Assembly (NCBI GenBank): GCA_016706565.1
Contig: JADJJI010000006.1
Span: 62,001 to 126,000, forward strand
Direction of reading: 5' to 3'
DNA from: Piscinibacter sp.
GTDB lineage: Bacteria > Pseudomonadota > Gammaproteobacteria > Burkholderiales > Burkholderiaceae_C
Length of the DNA: 64,000 nucleotides
Part shown: piece after piece, positions 8,457 through 16,915 of the stretch
How positions within the stretch are numbered: the stretch's first letter is position 1
Layout: every line of letters starts with the position of its first letter
Notes under the pieces: model-generated
Seen by the model: only the letters and a program-made list of their open reading frames with translations
What the model was told of the DNA's origin: nothing
The model's database searches: none
Made by a program: the position numbers and the translations under genes

Positions 8457-9348
8457 AGTACGCCTTCATCCAGCGCCACCGGCGGGTGTGGCCGATCTCG
8501 GTGCAGTGCCGGGTGCTGCAGGTCAGCGTGACCGGGTACCACGAGCACTTCATGCGACGCGCCAGCAACGCCCAGCGACGCCACCTCAGCGACGATGCGC
8601 TGCTGGTGCACATCAAGGCGATCCACGCCGAGACACGCGGTGGCTACGGCTGGCCGCGGACCTGGAAGGAACTGCTGGCCCGAGGCATCCGGGTGGGCAA
8701 GGACCGGGTGCAGAAGCTGATGCAGCTGCACGGCATCCGCGCCAGGGCAAGCGGCGATTCAAGGTCACCACCGACAGCAAGCATGACCTGCCCATCGCAG
8801 CGAACCTGCTCAACCAAGCGTTCGCCGTGAGCGAGCCGGACAAGGTCTGGGTGGGCGACATCACCTACATCGCCACCGACGAAGGCTGGCTGTTCCTGGC
8901 CGTGGTGATCGACCTGTTCAGCCGCCAGGTGGTGGGCTGGTCGCTGCGCCAGGACATGACGCGTGAGCTGGTCATCGATGCGTTGCGCATGGCCTGGTTC
9001 AAGCGCCATCCGGGCAAGGATGCTGGCCTGATCTTCCACAGCGACCGGGGCAGCCAGTACGCCAGCAAGGACTACCGCGACGTGCTCACCGAGTACGGCA
9101 TCACTGCCTCGATGAGCCGGCGTGGCAACTGCTGGGACAACGCCTGCAGCGAGACCTTGTTTGGGTCACTGAAGGTAGAGCGGCTGCACGGACAGCGCTT
9201 CAAGAGCAGACGCCAGGCCAAGGACGAAGTTGTGGCCTGGTTGCTCTGGTACAACCGAACCCGACTGCACTCGACGCTGGCCTACACCAGCCCGATGCAG
9301 TTCGAAGAAGCCTGGCTCGCCAGCCAACCCCGGCAAGCCAGCGCGTAG
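8453..9348 (+). pseudogene. IS3-family transposase OrfB (DDE), frameshifted
   Basis: This is the catalytic subunit with an rve-type DDE core. The N-terminal region (HTH_21-like, AETRGGYGWPRTWKELLARG) is in one frame; the core is in another, with WVGDITYI (D), IFHSDRGSQYAS (D) and NCWDNACSETLFGSLK (E). The frames separate at the GGG run at 8745-8747. A fourth G would restore a single 298-residue product reading RARGKRRFKV. It is a homopolymer-type indel, either decay or a sequencing error. Confidence 0.9.
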
Positions 9349-9355
9349 TCCAGCT

Positions 9356-9384
9356 ATGGGATACGGGATCCAGGGGCAAGGTCA
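9356..9384 (-). repeat. IS3-element right terminal inverted repeat
   Basis: The right end, read on the minus strand, begins TGACCTTGCCCCTGG. It is followed outside by the second AAC target duplication at 9385-9387. Confidence 0.9.
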
Positions 9385-10313
9385 AACTGTCTTCCAAACT
9401 CGGTCTGAAACTCCGCCTTGCCGAAACCATTGAAGACGCTCTCCCCAGACCAAGGAAACATCACGTAGACGATCGCCGTCGGCTCCACGCGCGAGAATTT
9501 CTTGATGTGGCCAAACAGAAGCGTGTGGTGCCGCGTCGCGTGCTCGACCGGGGAATAAGAGCTCGCGCTGGCGTAAGCCCCGGCGTTCCAGGCGAATTCG
9601 TAGGACAGTCCCGGGATGACTTGGCTTGTGAGCCGTGGCGTCCTCGCCTTGACGTCCACCCCGTTCACGAGTTCGGACAACAGCTTGGGGCGATTCACGA
9701 CATAAGGCGTGAAGTCGTCGTCGTGGTCGTAGGTCGGCACGATCGTCATGCGCGCGATCCCAATGCCCTTCAGGAACTCGTCGAAGATGCCTTCGAGAAT
9801 CTGGCCAGTTTTGTCCGAAAGATTTTTGGTGTCCATCGACACGCCCAGAGCCTTCAAACGTATGTCGTGGTTCGCGTTCTGCATGCCCATCTCTGAGGCG
9901 AGCGTGTCCGCGGCCGGCAGCGTTCGATCCAGCTCGACGTTGTCGGGCCCAGTCAGCGGGGCCGCCAAGAAGTAGTCCAGCGCGCATAGCTCCGCATACG
10001 CGCCATCCCATTCATCCTCTGCCACGCGATTCACGGCGCCGAGCACTTCTTTGTGAAGGCTGGCATCGACCTTCGTGGCCGCATCGATCCGTCGCAGCCG
10101 CTCTTCGTAGTTGGCTTTGAATTCGGCGAACCCCTTGGGGTTCGCGAGCGCGCCGATCACGTTGTTCGATTCAGTCTTCGTGACATCGAACGTCGCGGAT
10201 CCGGCTCCGAAGATCGCGTCGACAAGCGTGGCGTAATTGGCCCTGTGAGTCATGTGCCCCCCTTCTAGTTGCAGGTCGACGCGTCATCGCGGCACGCCGA
10301 CCCGCCCTCGATT

Positions 10314-11049
10314 TCAAAGATCTTCGTCGTCGCTGCTCAGGATCGGGCTAAGAAGCGTGTCCCGTCCCGGCGAGTAGCGGTAGCCCTGAGCCTTGAGGTC
10401 GAGGACTTCCTGCTCGGGCCAACCCTTTTTGACGAACCGGGCGACAACTTCGTCGGTGATGTCCACGACGTCCCACTGGCCGATCACGTCGGTGATCTTG
10501 GAGACAGTCGACTTGGCCCTATCGAGCAGCTTGCGGACGTCCTCAATGGGGTAGCCGCCCACGGCGCGCTCGCCGATTTCCGGGTGTCCCGTGTCGACCC
10601 GAAAGAAGTCGCCAAGCAGCTCATATTCGCCATCCCACTCGACCTCGATGCGGTCCGGCTCGTCCCGCAGGGTGATCGGCTGCCGCTTGCCTTGCCAGAC
10701 CAGGCATGGCCAGATGCTCGTTGGGCTCGAGCAGCCAAGCGTCGCCGATGCCGGTCGAGAAGAGCGCGAACGGCGGACACGCGGGGCCATCCTTGGTGAC
10801 GACGCCTTTCGCCTCGCCTCGCAGCTCCGCGCCGATGATCGACTCGCACTCGTCGCGGATTGAGCGCAACTGGGCGACCGCCTGGGCGTTCTCGTTGCAT
10901 TTGACGACGTGGTGCCAGTGGTCGTAGCCGGCCTGCTTGGCGACGCGATTGAGCAGCTCGACGTGCTTCCCGGCGCCGGAGCGTTGGAGCTTCTTGGCTT
11001 GCTTCTTGAGGCGCTCGACGGTTTCGTCGGGCGTGGGGATGTAGCGCAT
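10314..11049 (-). pseudogene. Hypothetical cargo protein, frameshifted
   Basis: Two minus-strand frames join near 10705-10708 into one 244-residue protein if a single base is removed: the first ends in DAWLLEPNEHLA and the second resumes at CLVWQGKRQPITLRDEPD. The ATG at 11049 has AAGGAA just upstream. The N-terminal 50 residues (DETVERLKKQAKKLQ, then NRVAKQAGYDHWHHVVK) resemble a small helical module found at the start of many plasmid and ICE hypothetical proteins. The C-terminus is acidic (SSDDEDL). I do not recognise a function. It is followed after 60 bp by the IS-split gene, and the pair looks like one decaying cargo operon. Confidence 0.7.
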
Positions 11050-11435
11050 GACAGATTCCTTCTGTATGCGAATCGCAGGTGCCCACTGCCTAGACTCGCC
11101 TACAAAGGGAATCAGGGATGGAAGTTGGTTGAACGCCGTCCCGCGAGGGTTTGCCGTGGTGGGCAGCAGGCGCCGACATGCGCCGGAAGGGACTTTAGCC
11201 CAGCGGCGGCCCGGCGGTCAACGCCGCCGCATCTGGTCCAAGGGAGCGCGCCGGCTAGGAACGGGGACGGCCGTGGGCGCCGAACGTCGCCCCAAGGCAT
11301 CACGCGCGTCACGGGATAGGTGCGGCAGGCGATTGTCCCGAGCAAGGCACCGGATAGGTGGCGACTACTGCGCTGTTCGATCGACAAGTAAGTGAAAGGG
11401 TGGCACACCACAGCAGCATTCGGCATGGCGAGTGC
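11050..11435. other. Intergenic region without a supported gene
   Basis: No convincing gene or RNA was seen in these 386 bp. They should hold the minus-strand promoter of the frameshifted gene and the 3' end region of the membrane protein gene. The stretch 11200-11290 is very GC-rich with several short GGCCG/CGGCC dyads. Confidence 0.4.
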
Positions 11436-11741
11436 TCAGGCAGTCATCGTGACCTTGAGAACCGCACCGATCAACAGCATCGCCGCCATAACCTTCCCCC
11501 AGCGCCACGTCGTGAACCAGTAGCGCTGGTTCACCCAGAGTGCTCGATGCAGACGCCCCAGTCCCAGCAATACCGCCATGGCCGTGACGAACGGCCCCAC
11601 CAGGCCCACCGGCTCGGGCGTGTGCTGGATAAGCAGCACCCACAGCATTGGCCACACGACGGCATCAACGGCCGCGAGCATGCGTCGGCCGGGCCAGTCA
11701 GGCGCGTCCGGCCGGGGTTCGCGAGCAACCAGCAGCCACAT
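11436..11741 (-). CDS. Small ICE inner-membrane protein
   Basis: This 101-residue protein has three likely hydrophobic segments: VVWPMLWVLLIQ (about 28-39), VGPFVTAMAVLLGLGRLH (about 48-65) and MAAMLLIGAVLKV (about 85-97). No catalytic motif is visible and the function is unknown. It lies 53 bp beyond the parB-like gene on the same strand and is probably co-transcribed. Confidence 0.7.
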   Translation of the reverse strand: MWLLVAREPRPDAPDWPGRRMLAAVDAVVWPMLWVLLIQHTPEPVGLVGPFVTAMAVLLGLGRLHRALWVNQRYWFTTWRWGKVMAAMLLIGAVLKVTMTA

Positions 11742-11794
11742 GATTCCTCCGACTCGAATCGCGTGGGCGGGTTCACACCGCCCACTCGGCCCGC

Positions 11795-13732
11795 TCAGCC
11801 TGGTGATTGCCGCAGCGGTTCCGGCAGCCAGCGCTTACCGGCCAGCCGCGATGCCGCTGCAGTCACCAGCGCGTCCTTCTTCATCGCCTCCACGCCGCCA
11901 CCGGAGAGGTCAGGCCCGGCTTCCTTCAGCGCCGCGACGATCTGCGCCTTCGGCACGTGGTTTAGGTAGCCCTCCGGGGTCGGCTCCCACCAGTCGGCCA
12001 TATCCAGGCCGAGTGCCGCCGCCAGGTTGTTGGCGCTGGCCGATGCCTCCGCGCCCGGCAGTGCGTTCAACGTCAACGCACTGCACAGCGCGAGCAGGTC
12101 GATCAGTTCGGACTGGGGCAAGCCGATCAACCACCCGAACCACTCGCCCTGGTGCTCGGGCAGGCGGGCCTGCCAAGCCTCCTTCGCCTGCTGCACGGCC
12201 TGCCATGCCCGGCTCGTCTTGAGGTCATCAGCCACGGCCTCCAGGGCATACGCCGACAACTGCGGCGACACCTGCAGCGCCGACGCTTCGCACGGGTAGT
12301 CGGTCCCGAAGGTGCGCAGCACGAAGACATGCACCACCGATGCCAGGGCCACCGCAGTGTTCTGCGCCAGCATCGCCTGCAAGGCCATCGTTCGATGCGC
12401 GGCGAGCCGCTTGGCCAGGGCTTCGCTGCAACCCAGCGGTCGGCGTTCCGGTGCTGCCGATGACGACGGCGAGCCCAGGTGGTCACTGTCCGTGCCGCCA
12501 TGGGTGCTTCTATCCGCCCCGCTGGCCGAACGCACACCAGCGGCCGCAGACTTGCGATCCTCGTCTCGCACCAGTCCGCGCATCACCTCGACATCGCCTT
12601 CGCGGCCGAAGGTGACGATGACGCCCGCGTGGGCCTTCTGCTCCGGCGTCCAGGTTTTGAGCGCCTCATGGATGGCCTTGCGCCGAGCTGCGATGTCCTG
12701 CTCTTCCAGGTCGATCATCTCGGCGTCGTCGGGCGACCACTCGGGCGCATCGTCCAGCGCCTGAGCCTGCTGCTCCAGTTCGCCAGTGCGCTGCGCCAGC
12801 GCATCGAGTTCCTCCTGTTCGGCGGCCGTGGGCTTGCGGTTGACATGCGCGCAGGCCGCAAACTGCCGCAGGGCCTGCGAGTCCACGCTCAGCCGCGCCT
12901 CGACCCACTTCCAGCCTTCATCGCGCACGGCGCCGGCCAGCGCCTGCAGCTTCTCCGTCGCCAGCCGCTCCAGTAGCGCCGGATCCGACAGGAAGCGGCT
13001 CTGCTCGTCGTCGAACAAGTCGCGCCGCACGACACCGCCCGCCGCCTCGTAGACCTCGATGCCCACGAAGCGCACCAGCGCGCTGCCTGCAGCCTCGACC
13101 TCGCCGACCGTCAGCCGACGCCGCAGCGCGGCCGGCGTCCTGTCCCAGGGCTGTGCGTCGAACCAGGTGCGCTCCTGCACGGCATGGTCATCGCTCAGCG
13201 TGAGGGCCATCAGCTGATCCAGGTTGATGCCGTCCTCGCGGTACAGCGCCAGCAGCATCGGCGACAGCGCCGACAGCTTCAATCGGCGCTGCACCGTGAG
13301 CATCGACACGCCGAACCGCGCCGCCACGTCCTCGACGCCCTTGCCTTCGTCGATCAGCGCCTTGAAGGCTTCGAACTCGTCGGCCGGATGCATGGGCTCG
13401 CGCCCGCTGTTCTCGGCCAGGCTGACCTCCCGCGCACGCTCGGGCGGCACCAGTTCGCACAGCACCTCGTGCCCCTTCGGTAAGCGCCCGCGCTGCTGCA
13501 ACAACAGCAGCGCACGCCGCCGACGTTCGCCGGCCGCCACGGCAAACTTCACTTTGCGGGCCTTGCCCCTGCCGACCACCTGCTCGGTGACCACCAGGTT
13601 GTGCAGCAGGCCCTGCGAGTCGATCAGCGCGGCCAGTTCTTCGATCTGTCCGACCGAGTGACGCCGAACGTTGAACGGCGACGGCGCGAGCGCCGAAAGC
13701 CCGATCGAGAGCAATTCCTTCGTGTGTTCCAT
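11795..13732 (-). CDS. Large ParB/RepB-like DNA-binding protein
   Basis: This 645-residue protein has an N-terminal ParB/Srx domain: LAPSPFNVRRH, ELAALIDSQGLLHNLVV, AAGERRRRALLLL (the GERR CTPase motif) and SLAENSGREPMHPADEFEAF (ENxxRxxMHPxDE). A KorB-type HTH follows (VEDVAARFGVSMLTVQRRLK, about residues 133-152), then a long acidic, helical C-terminus of some 400 residues. The start at 13732 is set by AAAGGAG 8 bp upstream. ICEs often carry this long ParB-like protein as a regulator or stability factor. It has no adjacent ParA; the ParA-linked parB is at 62034-62981. Confidence 0.9.
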   Translation of the reverse strand: MEHTKELLSIGLSALAPSPFNVRRHSVGQIEELAALIDSQGLLHNLVVTEQVVGRGKARKVKFAVAAGERRRRALLLLQQRGRLPKGHEVLCELVPPERAREVSLAENSGREPMHPADEFEAFKALIDEGKGVEDVAARFGVSMLTVQRRLKLSALSPMLLALYREDGINLDQLMALTLSDDHAVQERTWFDAQPWDRTPAALRRRLTVGEVEAAGSALVRFVGIEVYEAAGGVVRRDLFDDEQSRFLSDPALLERLATEKLQALAGAVRDEGWKWVEARLSVDSQALRQFAACAHVNRKPTAAEQEELDALAQRTGELEQQAQALDDAPEWSPDDAEMIDLEEQDIAARRKAIHEALKTWTPEQKAHAGVIVTFGREGDVEVMRGLVRDEDRKSAAAGVRSASGADRSTHGGTDSDHLGSPSSSAAPERRPLGCSEALAKRLAAHRTMALQAMLAQNTAVALASVVHVFVLRTFGTDYPCEASALQVSPQLSAYALEAVADDLKTSRAWQAVQQAKEAWQARLPEHQGEWFGWLIGLPQSELIDLLALCSALTLNALPGAEASASANNLAAALGLDMADWWEPTPEGYLNHVPKAQIVAALKEAGPDLSGGGVEAMKKDALVTAAASRLAGKRWLPEPLRQSPG

Positions 13733-14493
13733 GACCTGAACTCCTTTGGTTGAAGACGACAAGCTGCTGACACCGCGACGCGCGCTCAGGGCGGCGCACC
13801 GGGCCATGGCAGGCTCCATTGCCGGGACTGCACGGCAACCGTTCGTAAGAACTGTCGTCCCGCAGGGTTCTTCGCAATGCCGATTCGGTTTTGCACGTTC
13901 TTGCCCTTCTGCATTCACAAGGCACCTGCCCTAATTTCCGAGGGAGCCGCTTCCTTGACTGGAAGGGCTGTTTGCCCTCGGCGTCAGGTGCGTTGTTGAG
14001 CTGAGCTCTGCCCCGCATTCGTCGGTCGCCGTGCGAGACCGAAAGCGCCGCGGAGAAGCGCGAGCGCAAGGGCACCGTGGAATAAATGGAAGGGGCCCGC
14101 CAGAGTGAAACGGAGGCGGGAAGGCGGCCGTTTATGCCGCGAAAGGCCCTCGCGCTCGTGCGCGCAGCGCTACGGTTCGCACAAGAGGCGACCGATGAAT
14201 GCGGGCGAGGCCAACAAGCCGACGACGACCGCCTGCCATGCGACGAAGCCCGCCCCGGCAGCAAAACGCATCAAGGCGATCTCCATCACCACTGAGGACC
14301 GGCGAGACGTTATGGGACGACAACGCCCCGAAGGCCACGGTAACTATCGTCACAAGTTGGATACAGGCGTGCCGTGGACAAAGCACGTGCTTCTGCTCTC
14401 GAATTCGGCTATAGCGGCCGCCCATCCTGGCAAGCCGTCGCACAGCCGCCGCTCCGAGCGGTCCAACGGTCTTCAAGACCCGCTGGAGCACGG
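13733..14493. other. Regulatory or intergenic region between parB-like gene and the luxR pair
   Basis: About 760 bp separate the divergent parB-like gene and the 14494 gene. Seen here are a small dyad GTTC-GTAA-GAAC at 13841-13852, an AGGGC-TGTTT-GCCCT hairpin near 13964-13978, and one possible small minus-strand membrane peptide, listed separately. Several longer frames have no coding-like composition and were not called. Confidence 0.4.
14170..14286 (-). CDS. Possible 38-residue membrane peptide
   Basis: An ATG at 14286 opens a 38-codon frame whose product is almost entirely one hydrophobic segment (GFVAWQAVVVGLLASPAFIG). The residue choice looks like a real transmembrane helix. However, there is no good ribosome site and no known family, so it may be chance. 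Confidence 0.25.
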   Translation of the reverse strand: MEIALMRFAAGAGFVAWQAVVVGLLASPAFIGRLLCEP

Positions 14494-14931
14494 ATGAGCA
14501 CTGATTGCCAACCACCCGCCGCCTCGACAACGGCGGCGATCGAGGTGTCCCCGCCGTTCAACAAACGGCGCTTGGATCGAATCGATGAACCGGCGCGTCC
14601 ACTTGGCGCCAAGCGCGCAGCATTGCAGTTGCGTCGCCAGAGCGCGCCGCTGGCTGCTGAGGCCAAAGCACAGCGCCGCGGCACTGGTGAGCGAACTCTG
14701 GCCTCGAGGGACGCCACGGTCGCGTTCGCCCTTCGTGCAACAGCCTTCGGCCTGCTGATCGAGCGAACGCAACGCCAAGCTGTCGGCACCCGCCTTGTAC
14801 AGACCATGGTGTTCGAGGACCAACCAACGTTCGACCGCTGGTGCGATTCAGAGCCGATGCGATTCGAAGATCCGATGCTGTACGACCGGCTTCGCCGTGA
14901 AGGCCATGAAGCACTCGGTGGCCAACGGTGA
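14494..14931 (+). CDS. Hypothetical protein preceding luxR-type gene
   Basis: This 145-residue soluble protein has no family that I recognise. The N-terminal half is Arg/Ala-rich and the C-terminal 40 residues are ordered and acidic (VFEDQPTFDRWCDSEPMRFE, then YDRLRREGHEALG). The ATG at 14494 is preceded by GGAG with a 5-bp gap. The stop lies 26 bp inside the LuxR-type gene, so the two are translationally coupled and may act together. Confidence 0.6.
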   Translation: MSTDCQPPAASTTAAIEVSPPFNKRRLDRIDEPARPLGAKRAALQLRRQSAPLAAEAKAQRRGTGERTLASRDATVAFALRATAFGLLIERTQRQAVGTRLVQTMVFEDQPTFDRWCDSEPMRFEDPMLYDRLRREGHEALGGQR

Positions 14932-15688
14932 AGCGACGAGCCTGGCCGCGCTGACGCGCTCGCCGGACTACGGCGCGCGCGTGATCGACATCCTGCCCGT
15001 CATCGGCGACGCCGATTCCACCGAGTCGGTCGTGGCGCTGTTCCGAGCAGCCGTCGCCGGCCTGGGCGCGGACGCCGGGGTGTTCATGAGCTACCTGCGA
15101 GACGATGCGACGCGAGCGTCGTACCGATCCGTACTGGCCTGCGATCCGGTATGGGGATCGGAGTACGCACGTCAGGGCTGGTTCGAACACGACCCCTGGT
15201 TGCGCCACGCCACCCATGAAACCGAGCCCGTCCGATCCAGTGAACTGAAACTGGTGTCGGCCGACGAAGCAGCGTTCGCGGCTGCCTCAGCCGCATTCGG
15301 CTTCGCCTCGGCAGTCATCGCGCCTGCACCAACCTGCGTCGGCCTTTCACGCGTGGGCGTGCTCTGCCTGGGCTCCCAGCACGCGGACTTCTTCGACGAC
15401 GAGGGGTACGCGAAAGTGCGTGTGCTGGCGCGCGCCCTGGCGATGGAACTTCACCGCTGGATGCTGCAGGCCATCCGGCAGGAGTTGCTGGCCAAGTCAC
15501 GTCTGACCACCGCAGACATCGAACTGCTGCGGCATGAAGAGGCTGGGCACAGCAGCAAAGTCATCGGGATGGCGCTGAACATCGAGGCCAAGACGGTCGA
15601 CTGCCGGTTTCAGCGGGTCAGCGCCAAGCTCGATGCGCCCGACCGGCGCACAGCGGTTCGGATCGCGCGGCTCTACGGCATCCTTTGA
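14906..15688 (+). CDS. LuxR-type transcriptional regulator with autoinducer-binding-like domain
   Basis: This 260-residue regulator has an N-terminal region of about 170 residues that looks like an autoinducer-binding domain (a WFEHDPWL block with the Trp and Asp typical of that fold). The C-terminal LuxR HTH contains LTTADIELLRHEEAGHSSKV, IGMALNIEAKTVDCRFQRVS and an RRTAVRIARLYGI tail. No luxI-type synthase is present in the window, so it would be a LuxR solo. The ATG at 14906 is used; an in-frame GTG lies 9 bp upstream. It is the best in-element candidate to bind the dyads upstream of the transfer genes, but no direct evidence links them. Confidence 0.85.
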   Translation: MKHSVANGEATSLAALTRSPDYGARVIDILPVIGDADSTESVVALFRAAVAGLGADAGVFMSYLRDDATRASYRSVLACDPVWGSEYARQGWFEHDPWLRHATHETEPVRSSELKLVSADEAAFAAASAAFGFASAVIAPAPTCVGLSRVGVLCLGSQHADFFDDEGYAKVRVLARALAMELHRWMLQAIRQELLAKSRLTTADIELLRHEEAGHSSKVIGMALNIEAKTVDCRFQRVSAKLDAPDRRTAVRIARLYGIL

Positions 15689-15716
15689 GCAACGCCGTTG
15701 GAGCTGCTCAGACGAG

Positions 15717-16767
15717 TCATCCGTGACGCCGCCAGTCATCGACCTCCGTCGCCACTGCCTCGGTCGTCAAGGATGCCAGCCGAACGACACGGAACTGTCC
15801 CGTCCAGCCAGAAACCTCGGTGCGTGGGTCTATGTAGGTCGCAATGATTTCCGTCAACGCGTCGGTCACTTTCCCCGCGTGGGTCAACGAGCGCCATTGC
15901 TCAATGACAGCAGCAGCCGGCGACATCCCCGACGCCGAAATCGCCTGCAGCAGTGTGTTGATGCCTGTGCCCATGGCCTGAAGGCGGTCGGACCATGCGA
16001 TTGCACGGGCGCTCAACGGAACCTCCAGCCTTGTGCTGATTGACCGGTACAGCGCATCGCGCAACGCAGGCGGCAATGTGAGTCCTCCAAGGCCGGCAAG
16101 GCCCATGCGCATCCACACCGGTCGCTGTGGATCCAGCTTTCGCAGCGCATCGAGCAAGGCTGACTCGAACGCCGCCTGAGAAGGCGGCGTATCACCCTGC
16201 AGCGTCAGCCCCGGCACCAGGCGTTGCCCTGCCAGGGCCGTGAGGTCGATGACCTGTTCGCCCTGCTGTACGAGCCTGTCGACCACGCGGCACAAGCCGC
16301 CTGCCGGAGGCGCCAAGAGTGGCCGGAAGGTCAGTGCCCGGGGCAGGAGTTCCAGGCCGGCGCTGACCCAGCGTCGGTAGTTGATCCAACCACCGCCAAG
16401 CACATCGACCCTGAAGCCTGCGACTCTGAGCGGACCGGCCCAGGCCAGGCTGTCCAGTCCGCCGCGGTCGCAGTAGACCAAGACAGTGTCGCCTGGTGAG
16501 AGCCGCTCGACCTGAACCGCCAAGGGGTACGGCATCGAGGGTGCGGCTTCGCCAGCCACCGCCGCGATGCCACGTTCCATCGGCCGTGAACTGAGCATCG
16601 GCAAGACGATCCGCAGCAACCGGCACGTTGACCGCACCGGGCAGGTGGTCCTCTTGGTACGCCTCGGCACTACGGGCGTCGATGACGAGGGCATAGGAAC
16701 TGAATTCCTGGACCTCCATCTGGTGCGGATGCACCAGCGAGTCGAGAGACGCCAAGTGGGTGGGCAT
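15717..16767 (-). pseudogene. Rhodanese / MnmH (SelU)-like protein, frameshifted, degenerate P-loop
   Basis: Two minus-strand frames join at 16577-16578 if one extra base is removed (GATGGAAC to GATGAAC), giving a 349-residue protein. It follows the tRNA 2-selenouridine synthase MnmH plan: a rhodanese domain with VIDARSAEAYQEDHLPGAVN and an ER motif at the junction, then VLVYCDRGGLDSLAWAGPL with the active-site Cys and VLGGGWINYRRWV. The MnmH-type second half follows, with EQVIDLTALAGQR and PPSQAAFESALLDAL. The P-loop of MnmH (GxTGxGKT) is replaced by APPAGGLCRV, which lacks the Lys-Thr, so nucleotide binding is doubtful. It is a paralogue carried by the element between luxR and the conjugation operon. 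Confidence 0.75.
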
Positions 16768-16790
16768 CGTGTCCGACCTGCAGCGGGTGT

Positions 16791-16844
16791 GCTGGAAAAC
16801 GGCCCGAATCCAGCGCCGGGCCGATGGGGTTTGAGTCCTAGAGT
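16791..16844 (+). promoter_or_regulatory. Shared dyad operator and -10-like box before the conjugation operon
   Basis: The arms GCTGGAAAA (16791-16799) and GAATCCAGC (16806-16814) are separated by CGGCCC. CCTAGAGT follows at 16837-16844. From arm to box the spacing is identical to the copy at 7248-7301. It lies 72 bp before the first conjugation gene. An activator-controlled promoter is inferred. Confidence 0.65.
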
Positions 16845-16915
16845 GACTTCACGGTGTTCAAAGAGCCGGCACGGGATGCCCCCTCCAGACCACCGCCGAA
16901 CCGAGGGCTCTGAAC

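Larger units (their letters stand above)
8091..9384 (+). mobile_element. IS3-family insertion sequence, 1294 bp
   Basis: The imperfect terminal inverted repeats, 8091-8119 and 9356-9384, match at 24 of 29 positions; both begin TGA and share CTTGCCCC and TCCCAT. The flanking AAC at 8088-8090 is repeated at 9385-9387 as a 3-bp target duplication. Inside are an orfA/orfB pair with an HTH and a DDE integrase, as in the IS3 family. The orfB frame carries a single-base deletion, so this copy is probably not active unless that is a sequencing error. Confidence 0.93.
7832..10253 (-). pseudogene. Unknown 374-residue protein gene split by IS3 element
   Basis: The 5' part (10253 to 9388) and 3' part (8090 to 7832) are separated by the IS at 8091-9384. 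Removing the IS and one copy of its AAC target duplication joins them in frame across FGRQ-FFNSYLGS into 374 residues. The ATG at 10253 has AAGGGGG upstream. I do not recognise the family. The region with LCALDYFL, then NHDIRLKALGVSMDTKNL (about residues 90-145), resembles the E...D...DxK core of PD-(D/E)XK nucleases, but this is a weak inference. It starts 60 bp after a frameshifted minus-strand gene, so the two were probably one operon. As it stands the product would be cut after about 289 native residues. Confidence 0.8.

Noticed and set aside
14132-14530. 133-codon minus-strand frame upstream of the luxR pair
   Set aside because: It overlaps the start of the supported 14494 gene, has no ribosome site and is Arg-rich without motif.
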